Shown: positions 19,458 to 28,349, counted from the stretch's first letter. The stretch: DNA of 32,321 nucleotides from Saccharicrinis sp. (GCA_024635585.1 JAGXIP010000227.1:1-32321), one strand, 5' to 3'. Made by a program: numbers and translations. The notes: generated by a model not told the origin, from the letters alone.

Positions 19458-20276
19458 ATGAAAAATACCGTAGCAAATATCGACATACTTAACACTTGGT
19501 TTAAAAAACACCCTAAGGTGCTTATAGCCTTGTCGGGTGGGGTTGATTCGTGCTTAACTGCCTTTATGGCTCGTAGGCAACTTGGTAAGGAAAACGCCAT
19601 AGCTGTAATTAGCAACTCGGCTAGCTTAAAAAATAAGGATTTATTGGATGCCCGTGAGTTTGCTGGTAGATACGATATTCAATTACTCGAAATTGATGCC
19701 AACGAAATTAACGATAGCAACTACAGCGCCAATCCGGTTAACCGTTGCTATTTTTGCAAAACCAACCTTTATCAATCTATTCAGGAATTGGTACGCAATG
19801 AATACCCTGATTTTGTAGTGGTAAATGGCAACAATTTTGACGATTTGGGCGATTACCGTCCGGGCATGCAGGCGGCGGATGAGTTTAAGATTTACAGCCC
19901 CTTACTGGAGTGTAAGATAAACAAGGAAGGTATACGGCAAATGAGCAAGCATTTTGATTTGAGCGTTTGGGACAAGCCAGCCAGCCCTTGTTTGAGCAGT
20001 CGTTTTCCATATGGCGAGGCTATTACTATCGACAAACTTTTGATGGTAGAAAAAGCCGAGGATTACCTCAATACCAAAGGTTTTGGCGAGGTAAGAGTAA
20101 GATATAAAAACGGTGCAGCCAGTATAGAAGTGCCGAACAAGGAAATCACAGCATTAAAATCTATTTTTAGTACGGAGTTCGAAAGTAAATTTTCAGATTT
20201 TGGTTTTAAGGGTGCCGAGATTGACGAGGAAGGTCTGGTTTCGGGAAAGCTAAATCGTACCATATCCACAAAGTAA
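19458..20276 (+). CDS. larE: LarE-type ATP-dependent sacrificial sulfur transferase
   Basis: A 272-residue PP-loop enzyme. In the LarE family the substrate pyridinium-3,5-bisdicarboxylate mononucleotide is adenylated and receives sulfur from the protein's own cysteine, building the nickel-pincer cofactor of lactate racemase. Visible motifs: the ATP pyrophosphatase loop SGGVDS (26-31), the NRCYFCK segment (C97, C100), and DKPASPCLSSRFPYG, whose C178 lies at the sacrificial-cysteine position. Start: the ATG at 19458 gives the normal family length; a TTG at 19413, after GGAGGAGG, would add 15 residues. No larA, larB or larC gene is in the window, so the partner genes are elsewhere or the protein thiolates another substrate. 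The gene lies between two terminator or promoter signals and seems to stand alone. Confidence 0.9.
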   Translation: MKNTVANIDILNTWFKKHPKVLIALSGGVDSCLTAFMARRQLGKENAIAVISNSASLKNKDLLDAREFAGRYDIQLLEIDANEINDSNYSANPVNRCYFCKTNLYQSIQELVRNEYPDFVVVNGNNFDDLGDYRPGMQAADEFKIYSPLLECKINKEGIRQMSKHFDLSVWDKPASPCLSSRFPYGEAITIDKLLMVEKAEDYLNTKGFGEVRVRYKNGAASIEVPNKEITALKSIFSTEFESKFSDFGFKGAEIDEEGLVSGKLNRTISTK

Positions 20277-20398
20277 AAATTCTGGATAACACATCCATAA
20301 CAGCATCTGATTGAGTAATATACTATTTGAATCAGTGATGAAAATGCGGATTTTTTAGAAGCAAGCAAAAATCATTTCTAAAATTCCCTAATTATTAC

Positions 20399-20406
20399 TA
20401 CTTTTG
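20399..20406 (+). promoter_or_regulatory. Candidate promoter -7 box for the cold-shock-domain gene
   Basis: TACTTTTG matches TAnnTTTG, with a poor -33 match about 20 bases upstream. It predicts a leader of about 135 bases, and long leaders are common in cold-shock mRNAs. Just before it lies an imperfect hairpin CTGATT...AATCAG (20307-20335) with an inner AGTA/TACT, which may be the end of the larE transcript although it has no adjacent T run. Confidence 0.45.
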
Positions 20407-20544
20407 TGCCGGAATAGGCAATGAATACTCTTTGCAAGTTATATTCGGTTCAATCATACTCACCTTCAGGCGCTTGTTTGTCCAATGTATTTACCGTATT
20501 TGTTACCTCTTTATTAAATAGTAGTTACCATTAAAAATATATGA

Positions 20545-20988
20545 ATGGGGAGATCTCAAGAAACCTTTGGCAAAAAAGACAAAGAACAAAAACGAATGAA
20601 AAAGCGTCAGGACAAGGCGAAACGTAAAGACGTGCGAAAATCATCTACTTCGGATGGAAGTTTAGATTCGATGATCGCTTATGTGGACGAAAACGGACAT
20701 ATAGTTGATACACCACCTGATGTAACCAAAAAGATTAAGGTTAAAGCAGAGAACATCGAAATTTCGGTTCCTAAAAAAGAAGATATAGAAGAACCTATCC
20801 GCACTGGTCGTGTTGAGTTTTTTAACGATGACAAAGGATATGGATTTATCAAAGATTTAGATACCCAAGAGAAATTCTTTGTGCATGTTCATGGTTTGCT
20901 GGATAAAATAGTTGAAGGCAACAAAGTAAATTTTGAACTTGAAAGAGGACTCAAAGGCATGAATGCAGTGCGTGTTAAAAAAATATAG
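20545..20988 (+). CDS. Cold-shock-domain protein with basic N-terminal extension
   Basis: A 147-residue protein. The C-terminal 65 residues are a cold-shock domain that binds single-stranded nucleic acid: GRVEFFNDDKGYGFIKD carries RNP1 (KGYGFI) and EKFFVHVHGL carries RNP2 (FFVHVH), followed by VNFELERGLKGMNAVRV. The first 40 residues are very basic (many Lys/Arg, for example KEQKRMKKRQDKAKRKD) and probably disordered, an RNA-binding extension. A linker of about 40 residues (SMIAYVDENGHIVDTPPD onward) joins the two. Classical CspA proteins are only about 70 residues, so this is the longer form common in Bacteroidota. Likely a cytosolic RNA chaperone. The ATG at 20545 is used; an ATG at 20541 is out of frame. 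Confidence 0.92.
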   Translation: MGRSQETFGKKDKEQKRMKKRQDKAKRKDVRKSSTSDGSLDSMIAYVDENGHIVDTPPDVTKKIKVKAENIEISVPKKEDIEEPIRTGRVEFFNDDKGYGFIKDLDTQEKFFVHVHGLLDKIVEGNKVNFELERGLKGMNAVRVKKI

Positions 20989-21070
20989 TAGCACCCTACA
21001 AGCTAACAGATTAGGCTATTACTTTAAAACAACACACATCCAATTTTAACAATCATCCGCTTTACGATAA

Positions 21071-21113
21071 AAACACAAAAGGTGCAATATACATTGTACC
21101 TTTTGTGTTTTTT
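21071..21113 (+). terminator. Bidirectional terminator between the cold-shock gene and the sulfite operon
   Basis: An 18-bp stem (21071-21088 with 21093-21110, one G-T pair, loop ATAC) ends in a T run on the plus strand. The left arm starts with A's, giving T's on the minus strand, so it can also end the operon that stops at 21133. Confidence 0.9.
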
Positions 21114-21132
21114 ATTATTCCGAATTCTTTAA

Positions 21133-22896
21133 TCAAACGGCTTTTCGTGTATTCCCTTCGCTTGAATTTTGCAATGCATTCCGAAGCGCTTTTTTGGTTA
21201 ATGCGCCCACACATTTAACTTGCAGGTGCGTTGGAATTTCGCCATAAATATCAAGAAAAGCCTCTACCGTAACAGGTGATGAAAACACAAGCCCTTGAAA
21301 GCGTGTTAAATTTTGCTTGATGATGGCTTTGTTTTTTACAACAGCATACACTTGGAGCGATTCCACGTTGTTACCCAAAGCGTACAAACCTTTTTGAAGC
21401 ACTTTTGAAGATTGGTTTGAGCAAGGTACAATAATATTTTCGCCACTAACTTGCTCCGCAGCATAAACATCCATCATACCTTCTACCGACTCCTTTTCTG
21501 ATAAGGGCGGCACTACCAAACCAATCGCCCTTAGTGCTTTTGACGTTGTTTTACCAATAGAATCAATACGAATTCCGTACAAATTGCGCACATCCATACC
21601 GAGTTCGCACAACTTGGCAAAAAAATGATCAACGGCATATCTGTTGGTAAATATTATTCTTTGATACGATGACAAATTTTCCAAAACAGCTTTAACGTCT
21701 TGATCCAAAACGGAAGCTTCTATGGAAATTAAAGGTGTATGCACCAAGTGTCCACGCAATTTAACCTCATCAATTGATGCCCCTGTATAAAGCCATTTTT
21801 TATCTGTGGATGCATAATGGCCGGCAGTTTTGCCTACAATGATAATAGAAGGTGAAGGCAAGCCTGAGCCGTTTTGCATTAAATCTTCTAAAGTACCACG
21901 ATATATCTGCTGGTTGGGATTACTCACATTATACACTACCCCTACAGGCGTAATATCGGGCCAGCCTTGGGCAATAATTTCTTTGGCCAACTCCTTTTGA
22001 TTGGATGCGCCCATATAAAACACCAAAGTATCTGCCTGGGGTATCCTTAACTTATGTATATCGTGCCCCGAAAGCAAAGCAACAGAAGAGGACAAAGAAC
22101 GATCGGTAAAAGGTATAACGGCATGTGCCGCGGCTGCAAAAGCACTGGAAATCCCGGGAATGATGGTGGTTTGAATCAAACGACTTTGCAAATAATGATA
22201 TTCCTCGGCACCGCGGCCAAATATTAACGGATCGCCGCCTTTTATCCTAAGCACATTCTTTCCCTTGAGTGCCTCGCGGTACATCAGTTCGTTAATAACT
22301 TCCTGGTCGAATTTATGCTGACCTTTACGTTTTCCTACATATTTTTTTTCGGCACTAAAACGCTGCAAATATTCTTCGTTTACCAAATCATCATAAAAAA
22401 TAACATCGCAGGTTTCCAGTTGATGTGCCGCTTTTTTTGTTATCAGCTCATGATCGCCGGGACCAAAACCTGCCAAGGCTACCTTGCCCCATTTAGTTCT
22501 AACATCCAAGGGACTTAACCCATTAAACAAATCGGTTCTTTCACGTTTGCCAATAATAGCTAAATACCCATTGAGTGGGTGAATATTTCCTTTTTTAAAA
22601 ATGGTATTTTTATCAGGCGAATGCAGTTTATCGCACAAAGCCAAGACCTCTAATTGAGCATTTAACGGATACGGCAATTCATCTGCCGGCCAAACAAAAG
22701 CATCGGCCTTGTCTGAAAAAACGGACTGCTCCATAGCATCAAACAATGAATCTTGCTCCTCATCTAAGGCTAAAATCCTTATCTGCTTATTATTCGCATA
22801 AACCTCAAACATCACATTATCCGCAGTTTGATATATTTCATCCAAAGCAATTAAGCTTTGATGCTTCTCCTGAATTATTATCCTGATATCTGCCAT
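21133..22896 (-). CDS. cobA-hemD: Uroporphyrinogen-III C-methyltransferase / uroporphyrinogen-III synthase fusion with HemC-like N-terminal relic
   Basis: A 587-residue cytosolic fusion. The middle part (about 137-375) is an SUMT/CobA methyltransferase that turns uroporphyrinogen III into precorrin-2 with SAM: VALAGFGPGDHELIT, RIKGGDPLIFGRGAEE and IPGISSAFAAAAHAVIPFTDR are classic motifs. The C-terminal part (about 385-580) fits uroporphyrinogen-III synthase (HemD), with RIIFTNRYAVDHFF and GLVFSSPVTVEAFL. The first 135 residues read like a decayed porphobilinogen deaminase (HemC) domain: SLFDAMEQSVFSDKADAFVW, then ADELPYPLNAQLEVLALCDK, follow the HemC pattern LFTKELExALLxGxADIAVHSLKDLP, but the His-Ser-x-Lys-Asp site is lost. 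Start: the ATG at 22896 is preferred over a TTG at 22914. It is the last gene of the sulfite operon and supplies siroheme precursor to CysI. Confidence 0.92.
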   Translation of the reverse strand: MADIRIIIQEKHQSLIALDEIYQTADNVMFEVYANNKQIRILALDEEQDSLFDAMEQSVFSDKADAFVWPADELPYPLNAQLEVLALCDKLHSPDKNTIFKKGNIHPLNGYLAIIGKRERTDLFNGLSPLDVRTKWGKVALAGFGPGDHELITKKAAHQLETCDVIFYDDLVNEEYLQRFSAEKKYVGKRKGQHKFDQEVINELMYREALKGKNVLRIKGGDPLIFGRGAEEYHYLQSRLIQTTIIPGISSAFAAAAHAVIPFTDRSLSSSVALLSGHDIHKLRIPQADTLVFYMGASNQKELAKEIIAQGWPDITPVGVVYNVSNPNQQIYRGTLEDLMQNGSGLPSPSIIIVGKTAGHYASTDKKWLYTGASIDEVKLRGHLVHTPLISIEASVLDQDVKAVLENLSSYQRIIFTNRYAVDHFFAKLCELGMDVRNLYGIRIDSIGKTTSKALRAIGLVVPPLSEKESVEGMMDVYAAEQVSGENIIVPCSNQSSKVLQKGLYALGNNVESLQVYAVVKNKAIIKQNLTRFQGLVFSSPVTVEAFLDIYGEIPTHLQVKCVGALTKKALRNALQNSSEGNTRKAV

Positions 22897-22937
22897 TGTA
22901 TGTATAATAATCAATGTGAATACTTATTTATGGAATG

Positions 22938-22960
22938 CTGGTATATTTTGCCAATACCAG
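22938..22960 (-). repeat. 7-bp inverted repeat between the dehydrogenase and cobA-hemD genes
   Basis: CTGGTAT-N9-ATACCAG is a perfect inverted repeat in the 103-base gap. It may be an mRNA hairpin that affects processing or translation inside the operon, or a protein site. No T run follows it on the minus strand. Confidence 0.45.
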
Positions 22961-23017
22961 TTTGGTTTTTCAAAAAAGAATAATGCTCTGACCAATCAAT
23001 TTTGCTCGTTTTATTTT

Positions 23018-23485
23018 TTACTTCTTTTGCGAAAAAATAAAAGGATCAGCCTCCAAAAAAACTTTGATTTTATCTCGCAATGCAATGGAGGCACTCAAAT
23101 TTTCACCATTAGAACCCACTGAAACGGTCATGTTATCCTGTTTATAAATAGCCGGAGAAACAAAATCACTGTACTTCCTATCGTCGGCCACACTAACCAA
23201 ACAACGGTAGTTTTTGCCATCGATCTGTATTTGGTGATTTAGTTGATGGTTATCCGTGGCGGCGTAAACCAACAGGTGACTCTGGAGATCCGTTGCCCTG
23301 TATTCACGCTCTATACAAACAACACCATCTATCTGCCTTAATTCCTCCACTATTTCAGGTGCAATAATTTTAAAACTATGCGTAAACCTTTTAAGCAGAA
23401 GAACCTTGCTGAGTGCCAACTTACCGCCTCCAACTATTAAAATTTGTTCGTCCTCAACACTTATTGATATGGGTAAAAAATTCAT
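23018..23485 (-). CDS. Precorrin-2 dehydrogenase / sirohydrochlorin ferrochelatase-like protein (CysG N-terminal type, short)
   Basis: A 155-residue protein with the NAD-binding Rossmann start LPISISVEDEQILIVGGGKLALSK and the LLVYAATDNHQLN segment, whose Asp matches the catalytic position of CysG/Met8p. Later FVSPAIYKQDNMTVSVGSNG matches the family pattern (F..PA......V.IST.G). The expected activity is NAD-dependent oxidation of precorrin-2 to sirohydrochlorin and perhaps Fe2+ insertion to give siroheme. It is shorter than the CysG N-terminal module (about 200 residues) because it stops soon after LRDKIKVFLEADPFIF and so lacks most of the helical dimerisation part; a partner or a separate chelatase may be needed. 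The gene lies 12 bases after the DUF2061 gene. Confidence 0.88.
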   Translation of the reverse strand: MNFLPISISVEDEQILIVGGGKLALSKVLLLKRFTHSFKIIAPEIVEELRQIDGVVCIEREYRATDLQSHLLVYAATDNHQLNHQIQIDGKNYRCLVSVADDRKYSDFVSPAIYKQDNMTVSVGSNGENLSASIALRDKIKVFLEADPFIFSQKK

Positions 23486-23497
23486 GATAGAGTCACT

Positions 23498-23728
23498 TTA
23501 AATATAATACTCGGGACGTTTTATTTCTTCCTTACCATACTTAACCCTGTTCCAAGTTCTTTCGTGAAAATAATACAATATCATTTTTGTAAAAACCTCT
23601 ACCCCACTGATAGAAAGTGCCAAAGCAATTTTTCCCGTGATTAAATAAGATATTATAAATGTGTCGATTGTACCTGTCAGTCTCCATGAGATTGTTTTCA
23701 ACAATGTTCTATAGCGTTTTTCTTTCAT
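23498..23728 (-). CDS. DUF2061 small membrane protein
   Basis: A 76-residue protein with the DUF2061 signature: RTLLKTISWRLTGTIDTFIISYLITG, then ALSISGVEVFTKMILYYFHERTWNRV. Two transmembrane helices (about 20-37 and 42-60) are predicted, with charged ends and a basic N-terminus. DUF2061 genes are often found inside sulfate or sulfite assimilation operons, and here it lies between cysI (28 bases upstream) and the precorrin-2 dehydrogenase gene (12 bases downstream). Its function is unknown. A role in transport or membrane handling of a sulfur compound is inference from the position alone. Confidence 0.88.
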   Translation of the reverse strand: MKEKRYRTLLKTISWRLTGTIDTFIISYLITGKIALALSISGVEVFTKMILYYFHERTWNRVKYGKEEIKRPEYYI

Positions 23729-23756
23729 TGGGATTTCTGTAATTTAAACGATGCTA

Positions 23757-25472
23757 TTAATCTATGTATTGTATTTCGCGCTGTGGTTCTACAATGCCCA
23801 CCCTCACCACAAAATCGCCAAAGCGCTCACCTTGTTTTCTTTCTTTCGCGTAGCGGGGTAGCAAAACTTTTAGCTCGCTTAAAATCTCATGTTCTGATAA
23901 GGTTTGCTTATAAAGTGTATTCAATCTTTCACCCGCAAATCCGGCACCCAGATACATATTATATTTACCCAAAGAACGACCCACAAAGCCTATCTCACCT
24001 AAATAGGGACGACCGCAACCATTGGGGCAACCCGTCATACGTATTAGTATATCGTCATTGGTAAGTTTGCTTTGAGCCAATATCTCATCAATTTTATCTA
24101 TTAGCGAGGGCAAATAACGTTCGGCTTCGGCAAAGGCCAGACTACAAGTATTGAGTGCCACACAGGCAATGGCATTTTTACGTGCGCCACTTAGGTTGGC
24201 TTTGGGCCAAATATTATATTCTTTGAGTAAGGCGGAAATTTCATTTTTATCTTTATCGGCAATTTCACCTAATACCAAACCCTGATTTCCTGTAAGCCTG
24301 AAATCACATTTATTGAGGTCGGCAATTTTGCGCAGCCCAGTTTTTAAAAGATAGCCCTCTTCATCTTTAACTCGTCCATGTTCGATAAAAAGACCCAAAA
24401 ACCATTTTCCACTTTGTGCTTTTTGCCATCCAAAAACATCGCCATTGGTTTCTAACTTAAATTCCTTTGGTTTATCCAAAACAAAACCCAATCGTTGCTC
24501 CAGTAATGTTTTAAATTCTTTTGGTCCCAACCTGTCTATTGTATATTTTAAACGAGACATGCGTCGGTTTTCGCGATTGCCATAATCTCTTTGCAGCTTA
24601 ACCACTTCCTCAATTACAGCTATTGTTTTATCGTAAGGCACATACCCAATAATATCGCCTAATCTGGGATAGGTTCCCTGCTCTGTAAATGTCATACCCA
24701 ATCCGCCACCAATGCTAAGATTAAAACCCTCTATCTTATCATCTTTGCCTATAGCGATTAAACCTAAATCGTTGGAAAAAACATCAATATCATTATAAGG
24801 AGGTATTGCAATGGCAATTTTAAATTTACGTGGCAAATAGGTTTTACCATAAATAGGTTCCTCGTCTTCCTGACTGCTTACCAGTAGCTTTTGATCCAAC
24901 CATATTTCGTGGTAAGCGGTTGTTTTAGGTAATAAATGGTCGCTAATTTCCTTTGATAATTGATAGGCAGCCGGAACCAATGGCGACAAGCCTTCGTTGG
25001 TTGTACACATCACATTGCGGTTCACGTCGCCGCAGGCAGCAATAGAATCCAAAAGCGACTCATTCATTTTCTGCATGGTTTCCTTGAGTTTGCGTTTGAT
25101 AACACCATGAAACTGAAATGCTTGCCTTGTGGTTAACTTTAAGGTATTGCTGGCATGTGTTTTGGCCAGCTCGTCAAATAGGGACCATTGTGTTGCCGTG
25201 GCCACTCCGCCCGGAATCCTTACCCTAATCATGAAGCTATACAAAGGCTCCAGTTTCTTATGCTTACGCTCTACCTCCAAATCTCTATCGGTTTGTTGGT
25301 AACTTCCATGAAACTTGATTAATTGCGTATCGTCCTGTGCAATAGCACCGGTTGCCAAATCGTTAAGGCCTTGTTCTATAGTACCCCTTAGAAAATTACT
25401 TTTGGTCTTAATTCCTTCCACCTCGGATGGGTTCCAGGTTGGGAATACTTCCCTGTTATTAGTATCTGCCAT
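23757..25472 (-). CDS. cysI: Assimilatory sulfite reductase, siroheme/[4Fe-4S] subunit
   Basis: A 571-residue cytosolic hemoprotein subunit that reduces sulfite to sulfide with six electrons. It has the duplicated ferredoxin-like/NiR-SiR layout: YSFMIRVRIPGG and LKLTTRQAFQFHGV in the first half (with the siroheme-binding basic residues), GDVNRNVMCTT in the centre, and cluster-binding cysteines in the second half as CVALNTC (CX5C) and TGCPNGCGRPYLGEIG (CX3C). All key residues are present. Start: the ATG at 25472 (MADTNNREVFP) follows an A-rich stretch and leaves 13 bases after cysJ; an ATG at 25496 would overlap cysJ by 11 bases. Its siroheme can come from the two tetrapyrrole genes downstream in the operon. 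Confidence 0.96.
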   Translation of the reverse strand: MADTNNREVFPTWNPSEVEGIKTKSNFLRGTIEQGLNDLATGAIAQDDTQLIKFHGSYQQTDRDLEVERKHKKLEPLYSFMIRVRIPGGVATATQWSLFDELAKTHASNTLKLTTRQAFQFHGVIKRKLKETMQKMNESLLDSIAACGDVNRNVMCTTNEGLSPLVPAAYQLSKEISDHLLPKTTAYHEIWLDQKLLVSSQEDEEPIYGKTYLPRKFKIAIAIPPYNDIDVFSNDLGLIAIGKDDKIEGFNLSIGGGLGMTFTEQGTYPRLGDIIGYVPYDKTIAVIEEVVKLQRDYGNRENRRMSRLKYTIDRLGPKEFKTLLEQRLGFVLDKPKEFKLETNGDVFGWQKAQSGKWFLGLFIEHGRVKDEEGYLLKTGLRKIADLNKCDFRLTGNQGLVLGEIADKDKNEISALLKEYNIWPKANLSGARKNAIACVALNTCSLAFAEAERYLPSLIDKIDEILAQSKLTNDDILIRMTGCPNGCGRPYLGEIGFVGRSLGKYNMYLGAGFAGERLNTLYKQTLSEHEILSELKVLLPRYAKERKQGERFGDFVVRVGIVEPQREIQYID

Positions 25473-25485
25473 TATTTTTAGTTTT

Positions 25486-27276
25486 TTAGTATACATCTTC
25501 CTGAAAACGCCCTGTTGCTTTTAAATTTTTAAAATACGCTTGCGCTTGCTCTTCAGAGAGATTACCATATTTTTTTATCAGTTGTAACAATGTATCCTTT
25601 ACATCTTTAGCCATTCGCTTCATATCTCCGCATACATAAAAATGAGCACCTTCGTTCAACCAGTTGTAGAGTTCTTCTCCGTTTTCAAGCATTCTATCCT
25701 GAACATACACCTTTTGGCTTTGGTCGCGCGAAAAAGCGACATCCAGTCTATCCACAAGTCCATCCTTACGGTAGGCAAGCAATTCCGTTTGATACAAAAA
25801 ATCTGTTTCGAAATGTTGATCGCCAAAGAAAAGCCAATTTTTACCTTCTGCCTCTACAGCATCCCGCTCCTGAAGGAACGAACGAAATGGTGCAATACCT
25901 GTTCCGGGGCCAACCATTACTATGCGTACATTATTATTGGTAGGGAGTTTAAAACTCACATTACTTTTAACCCTTACCATTAGCATGTCGCCAATGTTTA
26001 TCGTATCGGCCAAATAACCCGAACAAACCCCATGGTGCTCCCTACTATTACGCTGGTAACGAACGGCACCAACGGTAATATGTACCTCATCGGGGTTATA
26101 GGCATAACTTGAAGATATAGAATACAGGCGCGTGGGTAATTTTCGTAACAGAGCCACTAAAGCATTTGCATCCAACAGAGCCGGGAAATCGCTTATCACG
26201 TCCAGAAAATCAGCCCCATATAAATACGTTTGTAGTTTTGGATCGTCTGCTATCAGTTCGTCCAGCTTCTTGTTAGCGGCTATTTCTGCATACTTTTTAA
26301 TCACAGGATTGGTAACCACCGTTAATTCAAATTTAGAAATCAATGCCTCCTTTACGGTCATAGCCGTATCACCCATGGTTACACTGCTATTTTCGTCGAT
26401 ATTGAGCTTAGCCAAAACCTCCCCTACTAATTCCGGACTATTTTTGGCTATTACTTCGAGTGCATCGCCGGGGAGATATTGCAACCCACTTCCCTCAATA
26501 TCTAATTCGATATGATAGGTTTCTTTGGCTGAACCGGTGCCATTCAAAAGTATTTTCTCTAACACCTCTGCTTCAACCCATTGATCGGTAGTTACGGCCG
26601 AAGGCTCTAACGAAGTCTGCACATCTGCTTTGCCATTACCTTTAACTCCGACAAACTTAGCCACTAAATTAGGTAGGATATCTGCAATGCTATCTTTATA
26701 ATCAACATCCAGTTCTATCATTTCATGAACAGGCTTTGCACCCAGCCTGCTCAGTTGTTGATAAATATCTTTACCCGTTTGGCAGAACTTAACATAACTA
26801 CTATCACCCAGGCCGATAACTGCAAAATTTAATTGTTCGGATTTAGGTGCTTTTTTACCAAATATATAGGCATAAAACTCCTCTGCCGAAACCGGCGGAT
26901 CACCTTCGCCATGGGTAGAAACGATAACGAGCAAATTTGTTTCCTCTTTGAGTTTTCGCACTTTATATTCTTGCAAACTCGTTAATTCCACTTCAATTCC
27001 ATAGCCTTTAGCCAAATCCCGGGTCTGTTCTGCCAAAATTTTCGAATTGCCGGTATGGGTTCCGTACAAAATAGTGAGATTTATTGCCGTAAGCTCTGCC
27101 ACTTCCGGCTGAACGGTTCCATTTAGAGGAATATCTTCCAATAAACTACCGGATCCGTTTAATCCGGCCAAATAGCCCGACATCCATAGTCGCTGATTGG
27201 CGGTTAATGAAGCATACAGCTTTTTTGCTCCTATTATTTGTTCCTCTGTGAATACACTGTTTAATCCTTGAATCAT
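25486..27276 (-). CDS. cysJ: Assimilatory sulfite reductase, NADPH flavoprotein subunit
   Basis: A 596-residue diflavin reductase that passes electrons from NADPH through FAD and FMN to CysI. Domains: an N-terminal segment (1-65); a flavodoxin domain (about 67-205) with the FMN phosphate loop YGTHTGNS (71-78) and STHGEGDPP; an FAD-binding domain with connecting region (about 235-430) with LPTRLYSISSSY and HHGVCSGYLAD; and an NADPH-binding domain with GPGTGIAPFRSFLQER and HFYVCGDMKRMAKDV. The C-terminal aromatic residue is the tyrosine in EDVY, as expected for this family. It lies 112 bases after cysK, with no terminator seen between them, and directly before cysI. Confidence 0.96.
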   Translation of the reverse strand: MIQGLNSVFTEEQIIGAKKLYASLTANQRLWMSGYLAGLNGSGSLLEDIPLNGTVQPEVAELTAINLTILYGTHTGNSKILAEQTRDLAKGYGIEVELTSLQEYKVRKLKEETNLLVIVSTHGEGDPPVSAEEFYAYIFGKKAPKSEQLNFAVIGLGDSSYVKFCQTGKDIYQQLSRLGAKPVHEMIELDVDYKDSIADILPNLVAKFVGVKGNGKADVQTSLEPSAVTTDQWVEAEVLEKILLNGTGSAKETYHIELDIEGSGLQYLPGDALEVIAKNSPELVGEVLAKLNIDENSSVTMGDTAMTVKEALISKFELTVVTNPVIKKYAEIAANKKLDELIADDPKLQTYLYGADFLDVISDFPALLDANALVALLRKLPTRLYSISSSYAYNPDEVHITVGAVRYQRNSREHHGVCSGYLADTINIGDMLMVRVKSNVSFKLPTNNNVRIVMVGPGTGIAPFRSFLQERDAVEAEGKNWLFFGDQHFETDFLYQTELLAYRKDGLVDRLDVAFSRDQSQKVYVQDRMLENGEELYNWLNEGAHFYVCGDMKRMAKDVKDTLLQLIKKYGNLSEEQAQAYFKNLKATGRFQEDVY

Positions 27277-27388
27277 ATACTAAAATATTGACATAACAAT
27301 TACCTTTTAACTTACCGAGCATAAGTTACTATCTAAAAACACGATGATATAATGAAATACTTGTGGGAGCTTACCTTACTGCCAATAA

Positions 27389-28306
27389 TTATAATTCGAA
27401 GCTACTCAGGTATCTTTCTCCTGTATCCGGTAATAAAACTACAATACGTTTGCCCGCATATTCAGGGCGTTTTGATATTTCATTGGCAGCCCATAGCGCA
27501 GCACCCGAGGAATATCCACATAACAAACCGTCTTCGGTGGCAGCCCTATTTGCTGTGTTCACAGCGTCCTCATTGCTTACCAGTACAATCTCGTCGATAA
27601 CCTGGGGATTTAAATTAGGAGGGACAAATCCGGCACCTATACCCTGAATTTTGTGAGACCCAGCTTTTCCGCCGGATAAAACAGGTGAATCCAGAGGTTC
27701 CACAGCAATAATTTTAATGTTTGGATTTTTTGATTTTAACTCCTCGCCTACTCCGGTAATAGTTCCGCCTGTACCTACACCGGCCACAAAAACATCCACA
27801 TTGCCATCGGTATCATTCCATATTTCCTGTGCTGTGGTGCATCGGTGTATGGACGGATTGGCCGGGTTGTTAAATTGCTGAGGTATAAATGCCTTCCCGT
27901 ATTCGTCGGCTATGCCTTGAGCTTGCGAAATAGCCCCTTTCATACCCAGTGCAGCGGGCGTAAGTACCAACTCGGCTCCAAATTTCTTTAAAAGCTTACG
28001 CCGCTCAATGCTCATACTCTCGGGCATGGTTAAAATCAGGCGATATCCTTTTACCGCAGCCACAAATGCCAACCCTACTCCTGTATTTCCACTGGTAGGC
28101 TCTACAATTATGCTATCTTTATCCAACTTACCGCTGCGTTCCGCATCTTCAATCATAGACAAAGCTATACGATCTTTTACAGAACCTGCAGGATTAAAAT
28201 ACTCGAGCTTCGCAACTATTTGTGCACCGCCGTCATTTAAACGGTTAATTTGCACCAAAGGTGTTTTTCCTATTAATTCAATTATACTATTGGCTATCTT
28301 ACTCAT
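27389..28306 (-). CDS. cysK: Cysteine synthase A (O-acetylserine sulfhydrylase)
   Basis: A 305-residue PLP enzyme that makes cysteine from O-acetylserine and sulfide. The PLP lysine is K44 in [11 protein letters not shown]; the substrate loop is [12 protein letters not shown]; the phosphate-binding glycine loop is [16 protein letters not shown]; and the C-terminal [12 protein letters not shown] is typical of CysK rather than CysM. The length is normal. It is the first gene of the sulfite operon, directly after a strong promoter candidate, which couples sulfide production by CysIJ with its capture. No serine acetyltransferase gene is in the window. Confidence 0.96.
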   Translation of the reverse strand: MSKIANSIIELIGKTPLVQINRLNDGGAQIVAKLEYFNPAGSVKDRIALSMIEDAERSGKLDKDSIIVEPTSGNTGVGLAFVAAVKGYRLILTMPESMSIERRKLLKKFGAELVLTPAALGMKGAISQAQGIADEYGKAFIPQQFNNPANPSIHRCTTAQEIWNDTDGNVDVFVAGVGTGGTITGVGEELKSKNPNIKIIAVEPLDSPVLSGGKAGSHKIQGIGAGFVPPNLNPQVIDEIVLVSNEDAVNTANRAATEDGLLCGYSSGAALWAANEISKRPEYAGKRIVVLLPDTGERYLSSFEL

Positions 28307-28349
28307 GATCTATAATTTTTGTGTGCGAAAAATTATCTATTTATGAGTA

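Noticed and set aside
27352-27647. Two plus-strand open frames opposite the end of cysK
   Set aside because: Both overlap a clear cysK coding region and show no family pattern.
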